From the NCBI GenBank assembly GCA_900016875.1, contig FCNR01000022.1, positions 1-64,000 of the forward strand: a stretch of 64,000 bases of DNA, given 5' to 3'. The position numbers and the translations under genes were made by a program. Of this stretch, positions 18,536 through 26,841 are shown piece by piece (position 1 is the stretch's first letter; every line of letters begins with the position of its first letter). The DNA is from Eubacteriaceae bacterium CHKCI004 (GTDB lineage Bacteria > Bacillota > Clostridia > Lachnospirales > Lachnospiraceae). Under the pieces are notes generated by a model that was not told where the DNA came from, searched no databases, and was given only the letters and a program-made list of their open reading frames with translations.

Positions 18536-19327
18536 ATGAGTGAAGTAATTGTTATTACATCAGGAAAAGGCGGTGTGGGAAAAACAACAACCACGGCCAA
18601 CATTGGTACAGGTCTTGCAAAAATGGGCAAGAAAGTTGTCATGATTGACACAGATATCGGATTAAGAAATCTGGATGTGGTCATGGGGCTGGAGAACAGG
18701 ATCGTCTATAATCTTGTGGATGTCATTGAAGGAAACTGCAGGATAAAACAGGCGATGATCAAAGATAAAAGATACTCCAATCTCTTTTTACTTCCTTCCG
18801 CACAGACCAGAGATAAGAGTTCTGTGAGTCCGGAACAGATGAAAAAGCTGGTGGATGAGCTCAGAGAGGAGTTTGATTACATACTGCTGGACTGCCCGGC
18901 AGGAATTGAACAGGGATTTAAGAATGCGATCTCCGGAGCTGACCGGGCGCTTATCGTGACAACTCCGGAGGTATCGGCCATCCGTGATGCAGACAGGATC
19001 ATTGGTTTGCTGGAAGCCAATGATTTAAAGAGAATCGATCTGGTGATCAACCGTATCCGCATGGATATGGTGAAACGGGGAGATATGATGTCTGTGGAGG
19101 ATGTTATCGATATTCTTGCGATAGACTTAATTGGAGTGGTACCGGACGATGAGAGCATTGTAGTTGCTACCAATGAGGGAGAACCTCTGGTTGGAAAGGA
19201 TACACAGGCCGGCAAGGCATTTGAGAATATCTGCCATAGAATTCTCGGAGAAAAAGTACCGTTTATGGAATTTGATGTGGATGGAATATTTAAGAAAATC
19301 ATCGGTTTATTTAAACGGGGATACTAA
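18536..19327 (+). CDS. minD: Septum site-determining protein MinD
   Basis: 263 residues. ParA-type ATPase that recruits MinC to the membrane. Deviant Walker A 'KGGVGKTT' near residues 10-17, switch I 'DTDIGLRNLDVVMG' and 'LLDCPAGIEQGF' are all intact. The C-terminal 'FKKIIGLFKRG' is an amphipathic membrane-targeting helix. The ATG at 18536 follows AAAGGAG; an in-frame TTG at 18530 is too close to it. minE follows after 15 bp. Confidence 0.96.
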   Translation: MSEVIVITSGKGGVGKTTTTANIGTGLAKMGKKVVMIDTDIGLRNLDVVMGLENRIVYNLVDVIEGNCRIKQAMIKDKRYSNLFLLPSAQTRDKSSVSPEQMKKLVDELREEFDYILLDCPAGIEQGFKNAISGADRALIVTTPEVSAIRDADRIIGLLEANDLKRIDLVINRIRMDMVKRGDMMSVEDVIDILAIDLIGVVPDDESIVVATNEGEPLVGKDTQAGKAFENICHRILGEKVPFMEFDVDGIFKKIIGLFKRGY

Positions 19328-19342
19328 AGGAGGAACACACAC

Positions 19343-19618
19343 ATGGGTTTCATAGATACTTTTTTCAGAAGAAGATCTTCCGGGACAATGGCGAAAGACA
19401 GGCTGAAGCTGGTTTTGGTTTCTGACAGAGCCAGCTGTTCTCCGGAGACGATGGAGATGATAAAGAACGATATCATTGAGGTGATATCAAAATATATGGA
19501 GATTGATACCCAGGGACTGGATATCCAGATCACCCAGACCGAAACAGAAGAAGGAAATGGGAACGGCCCGGCACTTTATGCCAATATCCCTATTAAAGAG
19601 GTACGCTTTCACAGATAA
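19343..19618 (+). CDS. minE: Cell division topological specificity factor MinE
   Basis: 91 residues. Stimulates MinD ATPase and drives pole-to-pole dynamics. The N-terminal 'MGFIDTFFRRRSSG' resembles the membrane-binding/anti-MinCD segment, and 'AKDRLKLVLVSDR' starts the MinD-contacting helix/strand. The dimerisation domain runs to about residue 80. AAAGGAGG precedes the start. Its presence separates this system from Bacillus, which uses DivIVA/MinJ instead. Confidence 0.94.
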   Translation: MGFIDTFFRRRSSGTMAKDRLKLVLVSDRASCSPETMEMIKNDIIEVISKYMEIDTQGLDIQITQTETEEGNGNGPALYANIPIKEVRFHR

Positions 19619-19633
19619 TGTTAGGAGGCTTGC

Positions 19634-20746
19634 ATGTTAAGACAGAAATATCAGTTTAAAAATTATAATTGGACATTGATAATTGCTGTGCTGATTTTGT
19701 GCGGGCTGAGCGTATTGTTTATCAACAGTGCAGACAGCTCTTATACCAGCCGGCAATTTCTGGGAATGTTGTTTTGTGCAGCCGTGATGTTCGTCCTGTC
19801 TGTGATCAATTATAATTTTATCTGTGATTTCAGCAGAATTCTGTACGTGCTGAATCTGGCGCTTCTTGTGTTTGTAAAAATAGGCGGCGTCAGTGTCGGT
19901 GGAGCGAGACGATGGCTGAATCTCGGCTTTACCAGAGTACAGCCGTCAGAGTTTACAAAAATCATTATGATCATATTTGTGGCGGTATATATCCAGGAAC
20001 ATGAAGAGGATCTGAACGAATGGAAAAATCTCATTAAACTGGCGGCGTTATGCGCTGTGCCTCTTCTTTTGGTGGTGATAGAGCCTGATTTGTCGACGAC
20101 TATCGCTATTACCGTGATTCTGCTGGCAGTTATTTTTGTTGGCGGTCTGGATGGCAAACTGATCCGCAGATGTTTTATTATTGGTGTGCCGCTGCTGGTG
20201 TTGTTTCTCTGGTATATACAGACGCCAAATCAGATTTTGCTTCGCGAATATCAGGTAACGAGGATTATGACGTTTTTAAATCCTTCCAAATATGAGGATA
20301 CTACTGCTTACCAGCAGCAGAATTCAGAGATGGCCATTGGTTCCGGACAGCTCTATGGAAAAGGAATCAATAATAATACTATTTCAGAAGTGACGGTGAC
20401 AGATACCGGACTTGTCTCAGAGCAGCAGACGGACTTTATTTTTTCTGTGATCGGTGAAGAAGTTGGTTTTATAGGAAGTATTATTGTTATTGCATTATAC
20501 GCAATAATAGTGATACAATGTTTAATAATAGCTCAACGTGCCAAAAATATAAGCGGGAGGCTGATTGCCACAGGGGTGGCCGCCTGGATTGGATTCCAGA
20601 CATTCATTAATATCGGCGTGGCGACACATTTTCTGCCGAATACCGGGCTGACGCTTCCGTTTATGAGTTATGGACTGACATCTCTGCTGAGCTGTATGGC
20701 GGGAATCGGACTGGTGTTGAACGTCGGTTTGCAACGACATTATTAA
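19634..20746 (+). CDS. rodA: Peptidoglycan glycosyltransferase RodA (SEDS family)
   Basis: 370 residues with about ten membrane helices. SEDS polymerase that works with PBP2 in cell elongation. Family hallmarks are 'GGARRWLNLGFTRVQPSEFTK' in the large loop, 'IEPDLSTTI' with the catalytic Asp, 'QTDFIFSVIGEEVGF', and 'PNTGLTLPFMSYGLTSLL' near the C-terminus. TTAGGAGG precedes the start, 15 bp after minE. Context with mreBCD and PBP2 favours RodA over FtsW. Confidence 0.93.
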   Translation: MLRQKYQFKNYNWTLIIAVLILCGLSVLFINSADSSYTSRQFLGMLFCAAVMFVLSVINYNFICDFSRILYVLNLALLVFVKIGGVSVGGARRWLNLGFTRVQPSEFTKIIMIIFVAVYIQEHEEDLNEWKNLIKLAALCAVPLLLVVIEPDLSTTIAITVILLAVIFVGGLDGKLIRRCFIIGVPLLVLFLWYIQTPNQILLREYQVTRIMTFLNPSKYEDTTAYQQQNSEMAIGSGQLYGKGINNNTISEVTVTDTGLVSEQQTDFIFSVIGEEVGFIGSIIVIALYAIIVIQCLIIAQRAKNISGRLIATGVAAWIGFQTFINIGVATHFLPNTGLTLPFMSYGLTSLLSCMAGIGLVLNVGLQRHY

Positions 20747-20763
20747 TTATAGGAGGGGTTTTG

Positions 20764-21159
20764 ATGAATGTAGGATTGATTGCACATGACGGCAAGAAAA
20801 AACTGATGCAGAACTTCTGCATCGCATACCGAGGCATTTTAAACAAACATGAATTATTTGCAACTGCGACGACCGGAAGGCTGATTGAGGAAGTGACCAA
20901 CCTGACTGTGCACAAATATCTGGCAGGCCCGTTGGGAGGCGAACAGCAGCTGGGGTCACAGATAGAACACAATCTCATTGATATGGTGATTTTTTTGAGA
21001 GACCCCCTGAATCAGAAGACACATGAACCGGATTTATTTAATGTTATGCGTTTGTGTGATATGCATAATATTCCTCTGGCGACTAATCTTGCAACGGCGG
21101 AGCTTCTGGTGATGGCACTGGATCGCGGTGACCTGGAATGGCGGGAGATGTATCGCTGA
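20764..21159 (+). CDS. mgsA: Methylglyoxal synthase
   Basis: 131 residues. Converts dihydroxyacetone phosphate to methylglyoxal, a bypass when phosphate is limiting. 'IAHDGKKKLM' holds the His/Asp near the phosphate site, 'ATGRLI'-type 'TTGRLIEE' binds phosphate, 'LAGPLGGEQQLG' is conserved, and 'FLRDPL' carries the catalytic Asp. The ATG at 20764 is preferred over TTG at 20761, since AGGAGG at 20751-20756 is better spaced. It sits between rodA and dacA, a known clostridial arrangement with no obvious functional link. Confidence 0.95.
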   Translation: MNVGLIAHDGKKKLMQNFCIAYRGILNKHELFATATTGRLIEEVTNLTVHKYLAGPLGGEQQLGSQIEHNLIDMVIFLRDPLNQKTHEPDLFNVMRLCDMHNIPLATNLATAELLVMALDRGDLEWREMYR

Positions 21160-21191
21160 CGCATAAATTCATAAAATGAAAAGAGAGGCAT

Positions 21192-22172
21192 ATGAGACAG
21201 AAACGAAGATTTGCCCGTTTGGGCTGGATTCTGATGCTGGTTATTCTGGCTGTGAGCGTATCCGGATGTATACAGAATCCTTTTCAGATTACAAACTCCT
21301 ATGAATCCTACTATGCGAAGGAGGAGGAAGCGGAGACAGATAACTTAGAAGGGATGGCGGCTGATCTGGCTGTATTGGACGCAGAAAGTCAGAATACGCC
21401 CGGTTACCAGAGCAGCAATTATGCGGAGCTGTTGATCAATGACAGTACAAATGAGGTTATGAAATCGTATCGCTGTTTTGAACGTGTATATCCTGCCAGT
21501 GTTACAAAGATAATGACGGCGCTTTTAGTGCTGGAAAATGGAAATTTGGATGATGAGATCACGCTGGATCATGATATTGAGCTTAACGAGGACGGTGCGG
21601 TGGCCACGACGCTTTCCAAAGGAGATACATTGACTGTCAATGAGGCGTTCCATGGCCTGGTGGTAAAATCTGCCAACGACTGTGCGGTAATTCTGGCGGA
21701 ATACATTGCCGGAAGTGAGGAGAAGTTTGTCGAAATGATGAACGAGAGGGCAAGAGAGCTGGGCGCGACCCACACGCATTTTGCCAATTCCCATGGACTG
21801 CATGACGACAATCATTATACTACGGCCTACGATTTATATTTAATATTTAAGGAAGTGGTAAAACATGACGCATACCTTGAGACTGCTTCCAAGAAAGATT
21901 ACACGATGACTTACGTAACTGCCGACGGCAGAGAAGTCGGCGAGTATATGCAGAGTACAGATGAATTCCTTTTAAATACGTACTCTGTTCCAAATGGTGT
22001 CACTCTGCTGGGAGGTAAGACAGGAACCACATCCATGGCCAAATCCTGTCTGATTCTTTTGACGGAAAATGAAGCAGGAGAACGTTTCTTTTCTGTGGTG
22101 ATGGGAGCGGCGACTCATGAAGATTTGTACAATTCCATGACGAAATTGTTAGAAAATATTGTGAATAATTGA
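21192..22172 (+). CDS. D-alanyl-D-alanine carboxypeptidase, lipoprotein (PBP5/6 type, S11)
   Basis: 326 residues. Trims the terminal D-Ala from peptidoglycan stem peptides. The N-terminus has a signal ending in the lipobox 'VSGC' (Cys26), so a membrane-anchored lipoprotein is predicted. Active-site motifs are 'SVTK' (SxxK), 'SAND' (SxN) and 'KTGTT' (KTG). An acidic spacer (about 35-60) follows the lipidated Cys. It lacks the long C-terminal membrane-helix domain of E. coli PBP5. AAGAGAGG precedes the start. It is the last gene of the mreB-onward cluster. Confidence 0.92.
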   Translation: MRQKRRFARLGWILMLVILAVSVSGCIQNPFQITNSYESYYAKEEEAETDNLEGMAADLAVLDAESQNTPGYQSSNYAELLINDSTNEVMKSYRCFERVYPASVTKIMTALLVLENGNLDDEITLDHDIELNEDGAVATTLSKGDTLTVNEAFHGLVVKSANDCAVILAEYIAGSEEKFVEMMNERARELGATHTHFANSHGLHDDNHYTTAYDLYLIFKEVVKHDAYLETASKKDYTMTYVTADGREVGEYMQSTDEFLLNTYSVPNGVTLLGGKTGTTSMAKSCLILLTENEAGERFFSVVMGAATHEDLYNSMTKLLENIVNN

Positions 22173-22180
22173 ATTAATGG

Positions 22181-22209
22181 TTGTGATTTTACGCTATTTC
22201 AACTATAAT
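22181..22209 (+). promoter_or_regulatory. Promoter for the P-loop protein gene at 22316
   Basis: TTGTGA (22181-22186), 17 bp, TATAAT (22204-22209). Transcription from near 22216 would give a leader of about 100 nt containing the hairpin at 22234-22291. Confidence 0.7.
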
Positions 22210-22233
22210 GTATATAGCAATCAATACAATAAC

Positions 22234-22291
22234 TGTCTGCCGGAGGGCAGGGCTTTTGAGATGAAGAGCCTTACCCTCCGACAGGCAGACA
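22234..22291 (+). promoter_or_regulatory. Long leader hairpin before the P-loop protein gene
   Basis: TGTCTGCC (22234-22241) pairs with GGCAGACA (22284-22291), GGAGGG (22242-22247) with CCCTCC (22274-22279), and a 9-bp inner stem joins 22249-22257 to 22264-22272 around a 6-nt loop. The right side has a 4-nt bulge. No U-tract follows. The AAGGAGG of the gene begins ten bases later. A role in mRNA stability or translation control is likely but unproven. Confidence 0.7.
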
Positions 22292-22315
22292 ATATAATTT
22301 AAGGAGGACACCAAC

Positions 22316-22732
22316 ATGATTGAAATTATTGCAGGACTGAAAGGACACGGTAAAACCAAAATATTAATTCAGAAAGTCAATGATGATATCAAGCTCACCA
22401 AAGGTACTATTGTCTATCTGGACAAAAATAATAAACATATGTATGAACTGAGTAATCAGATTCGCCTCATTGTTGTTCCGGAGTTCAATATTGAGAATAC
22501 GGACATGTTCATCGGTTTCATAGCAGGAATTTTATCACAGGATCACGATCTGGATAAGATTTATCTGGACAGCTTCCTGACAACCGCATGCATTGATGGT
22601 AATCTGGACTACGCAGTAAGCAAGCTCAATGTATTATCTGAGAAGTTTGATGTGGATTTTGTGATCAGTGCATCTGCTGATAAGGAAGATATGCCGGAAG
22701 AAGTACAGCAGTACGTAACGGTTTCTTTATAA
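22316..22732 (+). CDS. Small P-loop NTPase-like protein of unknown function
   Basis: 138 residues. I do not recognise a named family. The N-terminus has a Walker A match, 'GLKGHGKTK' (residues 7-15, GxxGxGKT). 'KIYLDSFLTT' near residue 80 resembles a Walker B strand ending in Asp, and 'VDFVISASADKEDMPEEV' near the end could be a sensor strand. That is a minimal RecA-like core with no extra domain, signal or membrane helix. Strong AAGGAGG precedes the ATG. It has its own promoter and hairpin leader, and a terminator-like hairpin lies downstream at 22854-22944, so it is probably monocistronic. Regulation or chaperone-like roles are possible. Confidence 0.85.
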   Translation: MIEIIAGLKGHGKTKILIQKVNDDIKLTKGTIVYLDKNNKHMYELSNQIRLIVVPEFNIENTDMFIGFIAGILSQDHDLDKIYLDSFLTTACIDGNLDYAVSKLNVLSEKFDVDFVISASADKEDMPEEVQQYVTVSL

Positions 22733-22853
22733 GAATACATAGAGAGAGAACGCGGTAAGAAAGTACAGAGAAACACACCGGTATATATTGGGAGCCGGTG
22801 TTCCTGTGGATTGTGGTCGAACGATCTGCAGACAAATGACAGAATCATTATGA

Positions 22854-22944
22854 GGGTGTTGCAAAAAGGAGAAAGGCAGCCGGCGGGAATTTAGATATTC
22901 CTGTTTGGAAAGGCTGGCGGACAATCTTTTGGAACACCCTTTTT
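22854..22944 (+). terminator. Large terminator-like hairpin after the P-loop gene
   Basis: GGGTGTT (22854-22860) pairs with AACACCC (22933-22939), followed by TTTTT (22940-22944). Inside, CAAAA (22862-22866) can pair with TTTTG (22927-22931), leaving a ~60-nt apical region. A separate small hairpin, ACACCGG (22775-22781) with CCGGTGT (22795-22801), lies earlier in this 234-bp gap. I see no gene in the gap. Confidence 0.6.
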
Positions 22945-22987
22945 CTGTTGCAGCAGAACAGCAAAAGTGGAAAGGACGACAAACATC

Positions 22988-23938
22988 ATGGCGGAGAACA
23001 GGATGTATTATTCCTATAGTGAATATCTGAAAGAAAAATATGGGCAGAAGGTGTATAAATTGCCGGTTAATCTGCCGGTTTCCTGTCCGAACAGGAAAGA
23101 AGGGGCGGGATGCTCTTTTTGTGCCGACGAGGGAACCGGCTTTGAGGCGGCGGATTCCATGGAGACAGTGAACGGGCAGCTGAAATCATCCAGGGAAAAG
23201 GTTGAAAAGCGTTACCATGCCAAAAGATTTATTGCCTATTTTCAAAATTATACGAATACGTTCCTACCGCTTGAGCAGCTGATGGCATATATGAGGGAAG
23301 CGGGAAATGTGGATAATATTGTGGAAATCTGTCTTTCCACAAGACCTGACTGTATCCGGCGGGATTATCTTGAGGCAATGGCGGATTTCAGAGAAAAGAC
23401 GGGAATACAGGTGTCGCTGGAATTGGGGCTTCAGACTGTGAATTATCATACTCTCCGTGCCGTCAACCGGGGACATGGACTGGCCGAGTTTCTGGATGCG
23501 GTGCTGACTATTGCTCCCTATCATTTTCCGGTCTGCGTACATATGATATTAAATCTGCCCGGCGATACCATGGAGGATGCAAAAGAAGCAGCAAAGATTT
23601 TATCTGCGCTTCCGGTCTCTATGGTAAAGCTTCATTCGTTATATATTCCGAAAAAATCTGTATTGTATCAGGAATACAGAAATGGTAGAATAAGCATATG
23701 CGCGAAAGAAGAATATCTGGAGCGGTTAGCGGAATTTATCGCACTGCTTCGTCCGGATATAGCGGTAGAACGATTATTTGCCCGAATACCGGAAAAGGAT
23801 TCTGCCTTCTGCAACTGGGGACACAGCTGGTGGAAGCTCATGGATGAATGGAAGGCGCTGATGGAGGAAAAGCAGTATGTGCAGGGAATCCATTGTGATT
23901 ATTTAAACGGTGCAGCGTTGAACAGATGGGGACTATAA
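22988..23938 (+). CDS. TIGR01212-type radical SAM protein (YhcC family)
   Basis: 316 residues from the ATG at 22988. Alternatives are a GTG at 22967 and the ATG at 23003, which would start at 'MYYSYSEYL'. The region 'YGQKVYKLPVN' followed by 'SCPNRKEGAGCSFCADEG' is the family signature. Its cysteines (C-x7-C-x2-C) hold the radical SAM 4Fe-4S cluster, a variant of CxxxCxxC. 'LELGLQT' and 'VCVHMILNLPGD' are typical of the TIM-barrel core. The reaction of YhcC-type enzymes has not been established to my knowledge. The stop codon overlaps the next start by one base (TAATG), suggesting coupling. Confidence 0.87.
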   Translation: MAENRMYYSYSEYLKEKYGQKVYKLPVNLPVSCPNRKEGAGCSFCADEGTGFEAADSMETVNGQLKSSREKVEKRYHAKRFIAYFQNYTNTFLPLEQLMAYMREAGNVDNIVEICLSTRPDCIRRDYLEAMADFREKTGIQVSLELGLQTVNYHTLRAVNRGHGLAEFLDAVLTIAPYHFPVCVHMILNLPGDTMEDAKEAAKILSALPVSMVKLHSLYIPKKSVLYQEYRNGRISICAKEEYLERLAEFIALLRPDIAVERLFARIPEKDSAFCNWGHSWWKLMDEWKALMEEKQYVQGIHCDYLNGAALNRWGL

Positions 23939-25329
23939 TGATGGCAAAAAAGAAAGAGAAAAAACGGGTATCTGTCATAAATCTCGGTACGATAGTATTT
24001 TTAGTAATCATCATATATCTGACGGCCTACGTGATTCAGTATCTGGGAAAGGAAAAACTTGCCATTTACGAGGTCAGTGAAAGTAATATTTCAGAAAATA
24101 TCAGTGGAACAGGCATGATACTCAGAGAGGAATCTTTGATTACTACGGATGAAAAAGGATATGTGAATTATTTTGTGAAAGACGGATCCCGGGTAAAAAA
24201 AGACGGAACTGTATACATGCTGGATACAACCGGTAAGCTGCAGTCTTACCTAAATGAATTGCTGAAAGAAAAAGATACGGTCAGCGCAGAAGAAACGCAG
24301 CAGGTTTATGAAGATTTACGAACTTTTTCCGATAGTTTTACCGATAATAATTTTTCTGCAATATACGAGGCGAAAAATGAAATCAATCATGACCTGATGT
24401 CCTATACAGACACAATTCTTGCAGAAAATAAGAACAAGCTGGAAGAAAAGTACGGAAGTGGAAGTTATGTCGAAGTGAAAGCAGGAGAGTCTGGTCTGGT
24501 TTCTTTTTTTTCTGACGGCAAAGAAGAGGTGACGCCGGATTCTTTTAGTCCGGAAGATTTTGATAACAGCGCCAAAATGAAAGATTTGCGCAGCAGAGAG
24601 GAACTGTCAGCAGGTTCGCCTGTTTACCGCATTGTGACAGGGCAGAGCTGGACGCTGGCGATTCCGGTAAATAAGAATGATTACAAACGCATGAAAAACC
24701 TGGAAAAGAAAGACGTGCATACGGTGCAAGTCACTTTCCATCAGGATAATTTTACAACCAATGTTTCTTTTGAATGCCAGAAGAAAGAGGGAAATTGTTA
24801 CATTCTGCTGCAATTTGATAATTATGTGCAGCGATATATTAATCAGAGATATCTTTCCGTACGCCTGCAGTTATCCGAGACGGAAGGTCTGCAGATTCCT
24901 GCCAGCTCTCTGGTACAAAAAGATGTATATAAGGTGCCGGCCGAGTATCTGACAAAAGGAAGCAACAGCAGCGATGATAATCAGGTGAATGTTTTATCTG
25001 AAAACAAAAGAGGAGAAGAAATCCTCACGCAGGTCACCGTGACCAGATACAGGACAGAAGGAGATAATGTTCTGATCACATCGGATCAGCTGAAGGCAGG
25101 GGATAAAATTTCTGATGTGGAAAAAGCCAAAACATACACGCTGAAAGAGACCAGTGTCCTTCAGGGAGTTTATGTGGTGAACCGGGGATATGCGGAATTT
25201 AAACCGGTGACTATTCTGGAAAGGACAGAAGATTACTGCATTATTTCTCCGGATGACAGCGATGTGGAGATTTACGACAGGGTGATTCTGAACAGTGACA
25301 CCATCCAGGAGAATCAGGTCATATATTAG
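23938..25329 (+). CDS. HlyD-like membrane-anchored protein (periplasmic adaptor type)
   Basis: 463 residues. A Lys/Arg-rich N-terminus is followed by one membrane helix (about 18-38). The outside part begins with a lipoyl-like hairpin ('SGTGMILREESLITTDEKGYV'), an extended helical region (about 105-180), and beta domains resembling HlyD/RND-type adaptors. No ABC or RND transporter lies nearby. The position upstream of yggS and sepF hints at an envelope or division role in this family of bacteria, but that is inference from neighbourhood only. ATGs at 23938 and 23941 are both possible starts. Confidence 0.82.
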   Translation: MMAKKKEKKRVSVINLGTIVFLVIIIYLTAYVIQYLGKEKLAIYEVSESNISENISGTGMILREESLITTDEKGYVNYFVKDGSRVKKDGTVYMLDTTGKLQSYLNELLKEKDTVSAEETQQVYEDLRTFSDSFTDNNFSAIYEAKNEINHDLMSYTDTILAENKNKLEEKYGSGSYVEVKAGESGLVSFFSDGKEEVTPDSFSPEDFDNSAKMKDLRSREELSAGSPVYRIVTGQSWTLAIPVNKNDYKRMKNLEKKDVHTVQVTFHQDNFTTNVSFECQKKEGNCYILLQFDNYVQRYINQRYLSVRLQLSETEGLQIPASSLVQKDVYKVPAEYLTKGSNSSDDNQVNVLSENKRGEEILTQVTVTRYRTEGDNVLITSDQLKAGDKISDVEKAKTYTLKETSVLQGVYVVNRGYAEFKPVTILERTEDYCIISPDDSDVEIYDRVILNSDTIQENQVIY

Positions 25330-25426
25330 ATGACGGAAGGCGGCTGAAAGCCGTCAGCCGGGTGATGGCAGCAGAAAAAACGGTACGGCGGAAGTGAAGC
25401 CGGACAGAAAATGGAGGGATAGAAAC

Positions 25427-26119
25427 ATGCTGGAGGATAATTTGGCAAAGGTTAAGAAAAACATAGAAAACGCCTGCCGGAAAGCAGGAAGAGATCCTGA
25501 AGAAGTCACTCTGGTGGCAGTCAGCAAAATGAAGCCGCTGGAGGATATAGAAGTTCTGCGGCGAATTGGTCAGATGGAATTTGGGGAGAATTATGTGCAG
25601 GAGCTCTGTGAGAAAGAGGAGCATGTGAGCGCGCCGGTACACTGGCACATGATCGGGCATCTGCAGACCAATAAGGTAAAATATATCCTTGACAAAGTAG
25701 TACTGATCCATTCTGTGGATTCCATACATTTGGCAAAGCAGATTGAGAAGGAGGCGGCGAAAAGAAACCTTACCGCGCAGATTCTGCTCCAGGTAAATGT
25801 CGCGGAAGAAGATACAAAGTTTGGAATGGATACTGACGAAGTCATTAAGATGGCGGAAGAGATCAGTCATTTTCCTCATGTGCATATCCGGGGACTCATG
25901 ACCAGTGCGCCGTTTGTGGATGATCCGGAGGAAAACCGCTGTTATTTTAGAAAATTACATAAATTATTTGTTGACATTGGAGATAAAAACATTGATAATG
26001 TAACCATGGATATCTTGTCTATGGGCATGACGAATGATTATGAGGTCGCCATTGAGGAGGGAGCCACCATGGTTCGGGTGGGGACCGGTATCTTTGGTGA
26101 GCGCAATTACAATAAATGA
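25427..26119 (+). CDS. YggS/YlmE family PLP homeostasis protein
   Basis: 230 residues. Alanine-racemase-like single TIM barrel that binds PLP and influences vitamin B6 and amino-acid balance; it has no known catalytic product. The PLP lysine is in 'LVAVSKMKPLEDI' (near residue 35). 'FGENYVQEL', 'WHMIGHLQTNK' and 'SMGMTNDYEVAIEEGATMVRVGT' are family hallmarks. GGAGGG lies 8 bp before the chosen ATG; an in-frame ATG 33 bp earlier lacks one. Its place just before sepF is the classic Firmicutes ylmE-sepF order. Confidence 0.95.
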   Translation: MLEDNLAKVKKNIENACRKAGRDPEEVTLVAVSKMKPLEDIEVLRRIGQMEFGENYVQELCEKEEHVSAPVHWHMIGHLQTNKVKYILDKVVLIHSVDSIHLAKQIEKEAAKRNLTAQILLQVNVAEEDTKFGMDTDEVIKMAEEISHFPHVHIRGLMTSAPFVDDPEENRCYFRKLHKLFVDIGDKNIDNVTMDILSMGMTNDYEVAIEEGATMVRVGTGIFGERNYNK

Positions 26120-26136
26120 CAGGGAGGAACAAAGGA

Positions 26137-26685
26137 ATGGTAAAGTTCGCGGAGAAGTTTTTAAACATGATGACGCTGAATGATTCGGAAGAAGAAGCCA
26201 CGGAAGAATTTGATGAAGAATACGACGAAGTGACGGAAGAAGCAGACGAAGAAGATATTGAAGAAGAACCGCCGCAGCAGTCCAAAAAACCGATTCTCTC
26301 CTTCCGCCGCAGGAAAAAAGAACCGGAAGAAGAACCGGTGGAAGAAGAAGAGACAGAAAGAAGAGTAATCCCATTTCATGGAAGACAAGAAGAAGGTGAA
26401 GTCGTGAAAGTTGTAAAACCACAGTTATTTAACGAGGCGCGCGTTGTTGCTGAGTTTTTAAAAGACGGAATTACCGTTGTTGTTAATCTGGAAGGTATTG
26501 AGATTGGCGAAGCCCAGAGAATCGCTGATTTTATCGGAGGCGCATGTTTTGCCATTGACGGAACACTTAAGGCCATCTCCAATAATATTTTTATCGTTGC
26601 TCCGGGCAATATCGAAGTGTCCGGTGATCTGCGGGATGAGATTATCAGTGACAGCATGATTTCTCCTGAATTAACGAAGTTTTAG
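26137..26685 (+). CDS. sepF: Cell division protein SepF
   Basis: 182 residues. FtsZ-binding membrane anchor of the division ring. The N-terminal 'MVKFAEKFLNMM' is the amphipathic membrane helix. A long Glu/Asp-rich linker (about 15-85) follows, then the SepF core from about 95: 'VVKPQLFNEARVVAEFLKDG', 'VVVNLEGIEIGEAQRIADF' and 'GGACFAIDGTLKAI'. The start follows GGGAGG and AAAGGA, 17 bp after yggS. The linker is longer and more acidic than in Bacillus. Confidence 0.94.
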   Translation: MVKFAEKFLNMMTLNDSEEEATEEFDEEYDEVTEEADEEDIEEEPPQQSKKPILSFRRRKKEPEEEPVEEEETERRVIPFHGRQEEGEVVKVVKPQLFNEARVVAEFLKDGITVVVNLEGIEIGEAQRIADFIGGACFAIDGTLKAISNNIFIVAPGNIEVSGDLRDEIISDSMISPELTKF

Positions 26686-26703
26686 AGAAAATGTTTCATG
26701 ACA

Positions 26704-26779
26704 GGCAGGGCTCATGTGCAGTCGGAGAGACTGTTGTTTTGAAGAAAACAACGGACTTCCGGCGCGATGCGGCTCTGCC
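26704..26779 (+). promoter_or_regulatory. Structured intercistronic RNA between sepF and aroB
   Basis: Three nested stems can be drawn: GGCAGGGCT (26704-26712) with GGCTCTGCC (26771-26779, two G-U pairs), GTCGGA (26721-26726) with TTCCGGC-region bases 26758-26763, and GTTGTTTT (26733-26740) with AAAACAAC (26745-26752) around a GAAG loop. No U-tract follows. It is not a riboswitch class I recognise. Confidence 0.55.
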
Positions 26780-26841
26780 ATTTCTTATGCCGGCAGAATA
26801 CAGACAATACCCGTCAGGAGAGAAATATGCAGGAGGAAAAT

